The notes below the pieces were generated by a model that saw only the letters and a program-made list of their open reading frames with translations, ran no database searches and had not been told where the DNA came from. 7,501 bases of DNA from Actinomycetota bacterium. GTDB taxonomy: Bacteria; Actinomycetota; Acidimicrobiia; Acidimicrobiales; Ilumatobacteraceae. The stretch's first letter is position 1; every line of letters starts with the position of its first letter. The stretch is from contig WLTJ01000073.1 of NCBI GenBank assembly GCA_009705435.1, positions 1-7,501 of the forward strand. Reading direction: 5' to 3'. The translations under genes were made by a program, and so were the position numbers. Positions 6,379 through 7,501 of this stretch are shown in pieces.

Positions 6379-6449
6379 ACTGAGATGAACTGCATCAATC
6401 CGAGCGTAGGTCCTGAGCCGTAGTATGAACCATCTCAGTTGATCTCTCC

Positions 6450-6454
6450 AGGAG
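6450..6454 (+). promoter_or_regulatory. Ribosome binding site of gmd
   Basis: AGGAG lies 6 nt before ATG 6461. It is the best site on the plus strand of the window and makes this start secure. Confidence 0.8.
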
Positions 6455-6460
6455 TGTTTT

Positions 6461-7459
6461 ATGCCCCGAGCCTTTATCACCGGCGTTACTGGTCAAGATG
6501 GCCAGCACATGGCCGAGTTTTTACACAGCAAGGGCTATGAGGTCTTTGGCATGGTCAAGGGTCAAAATAACCCTAAAGAACAGATCATTCGTGAAGAGTT
6601 TCCCTACGTCAATATCGTGCCCGGGGATTTGGCAGATCTGCCATCGCTCGTCAAAGCCCTCGAAGTGGCCCAGCCCGATGAGGTCTACAACTTGGCCGCC
6701 ATTTCCTTCGTCGCGCTTTCATGGAATCAGGCTGAACTGACAGCCAATCTGACGGGTACTGGTGTCTTGCGAATGTTGGAGGCTGTGCGTATGGTCGGTG
6801 GTCAGACCGATAACAAGATTCGCTTCTATCAGGCTTCGTCATCGGAAATGTTCGGCAAGGTGCGCCAGATTCCCCAGAACGAATTGACCCCGTTTCATCC
6901 CCGTTCGCCCTACGGGTGTGCCAAGGTTTTTGGGCATGACATCACCGTGAACTATCGCGAAAGTTATGGGCTCTGGGCATGTTCTGGAATTTTGTTCAAT
7001 CACGAGGGTCCCCGTCGTGGTATTGAGTTTGTGACACGCAAAGTCACTAACGCTGCAGCGCGAATCAAACTTGGTGTACAAGATGAGTTAGTACTCGGCA
7101 ATCTTGATGCCAAACGAGATTGGGGATATGCCGGAGATTATGTCAAGGCAATGTGGATGATGTTGCAACAAGACGAACCTGATGACTATGTCATTGCGAC
7201 AGGTGAAACACATACGATTGAAGAGTTAGTTGAGTTGGCTTTTGATGTTGCAGGCGTCAGCAATTGGCGTTCATATGTTCGTCAGGATCCGAAGTTTTTC
7301 CGACCTGCCGAAGTTGATCTACTCATTGGAGATTCAACGAAGGCTCGGGAGAAGTTGGGTTGGATACCGGAAGTTGACTTCCCGGGTCTCGTGCGCATGA
7401 TGGTGGAAAATGATCTTCGTCTTGAGTCTCGCAAGGCTCGACGCGACTTGACTGATTAG
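6461..7459 (+). CDS. gmd: GDP-mannose 4,6-dehydratase
   Basis: A 332-residue extended SDR that by family converts GDP-D-mannose to GDP-4-dehydro-6-deoxy-D-mannose with tightly bound NADP(H), the branch point to GDP-fucose, GDP-rhamnose and related sugars. Seen: ITGVTGQDGQ (6-15), VYNLAAISFVALSW (75-88), ASSSEMFGK (125-133), SPYGCAK (149-155), FNHEGPRRG (179-187), FVTRK (190-194), LGNLDAKRDWGYAGDYV (212-228), ATGETHTIEELV (246-257) and FRPAEVD (280-286). The catalytic set is complete, with S127 where E. coli GMD has Thr, plus E129, Y151 and K155. The length is slightly below the 345-370 of proteobacterial GMD. One small oddity is Ile81 where many members have Gln in AAQS. It reads away from cofD and has its own strong ribosome binding site, so it is probably a separate transcription unit from the upstream sugar genes. 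No reductase or epimerase for the next step is visible before the window ends. Confidence 0.95.
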   Translation: MPRAFITGVTGQDGQHMAEFLHSKGYEVFGMVKGQNNPKEQIIREEFPYVNIVPGDLADLPSLVKALEVAQPDEVYNLAAISFVALSWNQAELTANLTGTGVLRMLEAVRMVGGQTDNKIRFYQASSSEMFGKVRQIPQNELTPFHPRSPYGCAKVFGHDITVNYRESYGLWACSGILFNHEGPRRGIEFVTRKVTNAAARIKLGVQDELVLGNLDAKRDWGYAGDYVKAMWMMLQQDEPDDYVIATGETHTIEELVELAFDVAGVSNWRSYVRQDPKFFRPAEVDLLIGDSTKAREKLGWIPEVDFPGLVRMMVENDLRLESRKARRDLTD

Positions 7460-7501
7460 TCGTCCGACCTACGATCAGGTTTCAAAAGGTCGATCTAATA
7501 A

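Larger units (their letters stand above)
6370..6460. promoter_or_regulatory. Divergent cofD/gmd intergenic region with two inverted repeats
   Basis: These 91 nt must hold the promoters of both divergent units. A perfect 9-bp inverted repeat is present: ACTGAGATG (6379-6387) and CATCTCAGT (6431-6439), 43 nt apart. A second, 7-bp one is GACCTAC (6374-6380) and GTAGGTC (6406-6412). Promoter matches are weak. On the minus strand, TGGAGA (6450-6445) and CATACT (6427-6422) with a 17-nt spacer match 4 of 6 at each box. On the plus strand, TAGTAT (6421-6426) could be a -10 box without a good -35. One arm of the 9-bp repeat falls in the spacer of the possible cofD promoter, consistent with an operator, but no regulator is known. 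Confidence 0.35.

Noticed and set aside
6370..6480. Extended start of cofD at GTG 6480
   Set aside because: It would run through the divergent intergenic region into gmd. CofD proteins start right at the ITVLAGGVG segment, which GTG 6369 supplies.
7465..7492. Possible terminator after gmd (CGACCT / AGGTCG arms, 16-nt loop)
   Set aside because: The stem is only 6 bp, the loop is long and no T-run follows before the window ends; not enough for a terminator call.

Overview
This window looks like a chromosomal segment from an actinobacterium of moderate G+C content. An acidimicrobiia-like lineage is my best guess, though the sequence alone does not prove it. The reasons are a coenzyme F420 gene pair (cofD/fbiA and cofE/fbiB type) next to GDP-mannose genes, GTG starts, and a secreted or anchored protein with a Thr/Ser/Pro-rich tail of a kind common in that group. 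Every long stretch is coding, and the genes are tightly packed with small overlaps. I see no rRNA, tRNA, CRISPR array, insertion sequence or phage gene.

Layout. Positions 1-4667 hold five plus-strand genes that look like one transcription unit: the 3' part of a GT4 glycosyltransferase (1-542); a complete WbuB/WcaI-like GT4 glycosyltransferase (539-1795, overlapping the first by 4 nt); an unrecognised single-pass membrane protein with a His-rich extracytoplasmic domain and a Thr-rich tail (1837-2706); a mannose-1-phosphate guanylyltransferase-like nucleotidyltransferase (2706-3710, overlapping by 1 nt as TGATG); and an NAD-dependent epimerase/dehydratase-like protein without the usual catalytic residues (3720-4667). 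On the minus strand, cofD (6369 down to 5413) and cofE (5402 down to 4671) form a two-gene F420 operon. It converges on the sugar genes with only 3 nt between the stop codons. After a 91-nt divergent intergenic region containing inverted repeats, a plus-strand GDP-mannose 4,6-dehydratase gene (6461-7459) follows. The last 42 nt are non-coding as far as they can be seen.

How they work together. The guanylyltransferase probably makes GDP-mannose (or another NDP-sugar). The dehydratase would convert GDP-mannose to GDP-4-keto-6-deoxymannose, and the two glycosyltransferases would add sugars to a surface polysaccharide or glycolipid. CofD and CofE carry out the transfer and glutamylation steps of F420 synthesis, which is not chemically linked to the sugar pathway. 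From memory, Mycobacterium tuberculosis also has fbiA-fbiB (Rv3261-Rv3262) close to manB (Rv3264c) and cell-wall sugar genes, so the neighbourhood may be an old actinobacterial arrangement.

The points most worth a second look are the epimerase-like protein without a Ser/Thr-Tyr-Lys triad, the His-rich membrane protein coupled to the guanylyltransferase, the single-domain CofE, and the inverted repeats between cofD and gmd.
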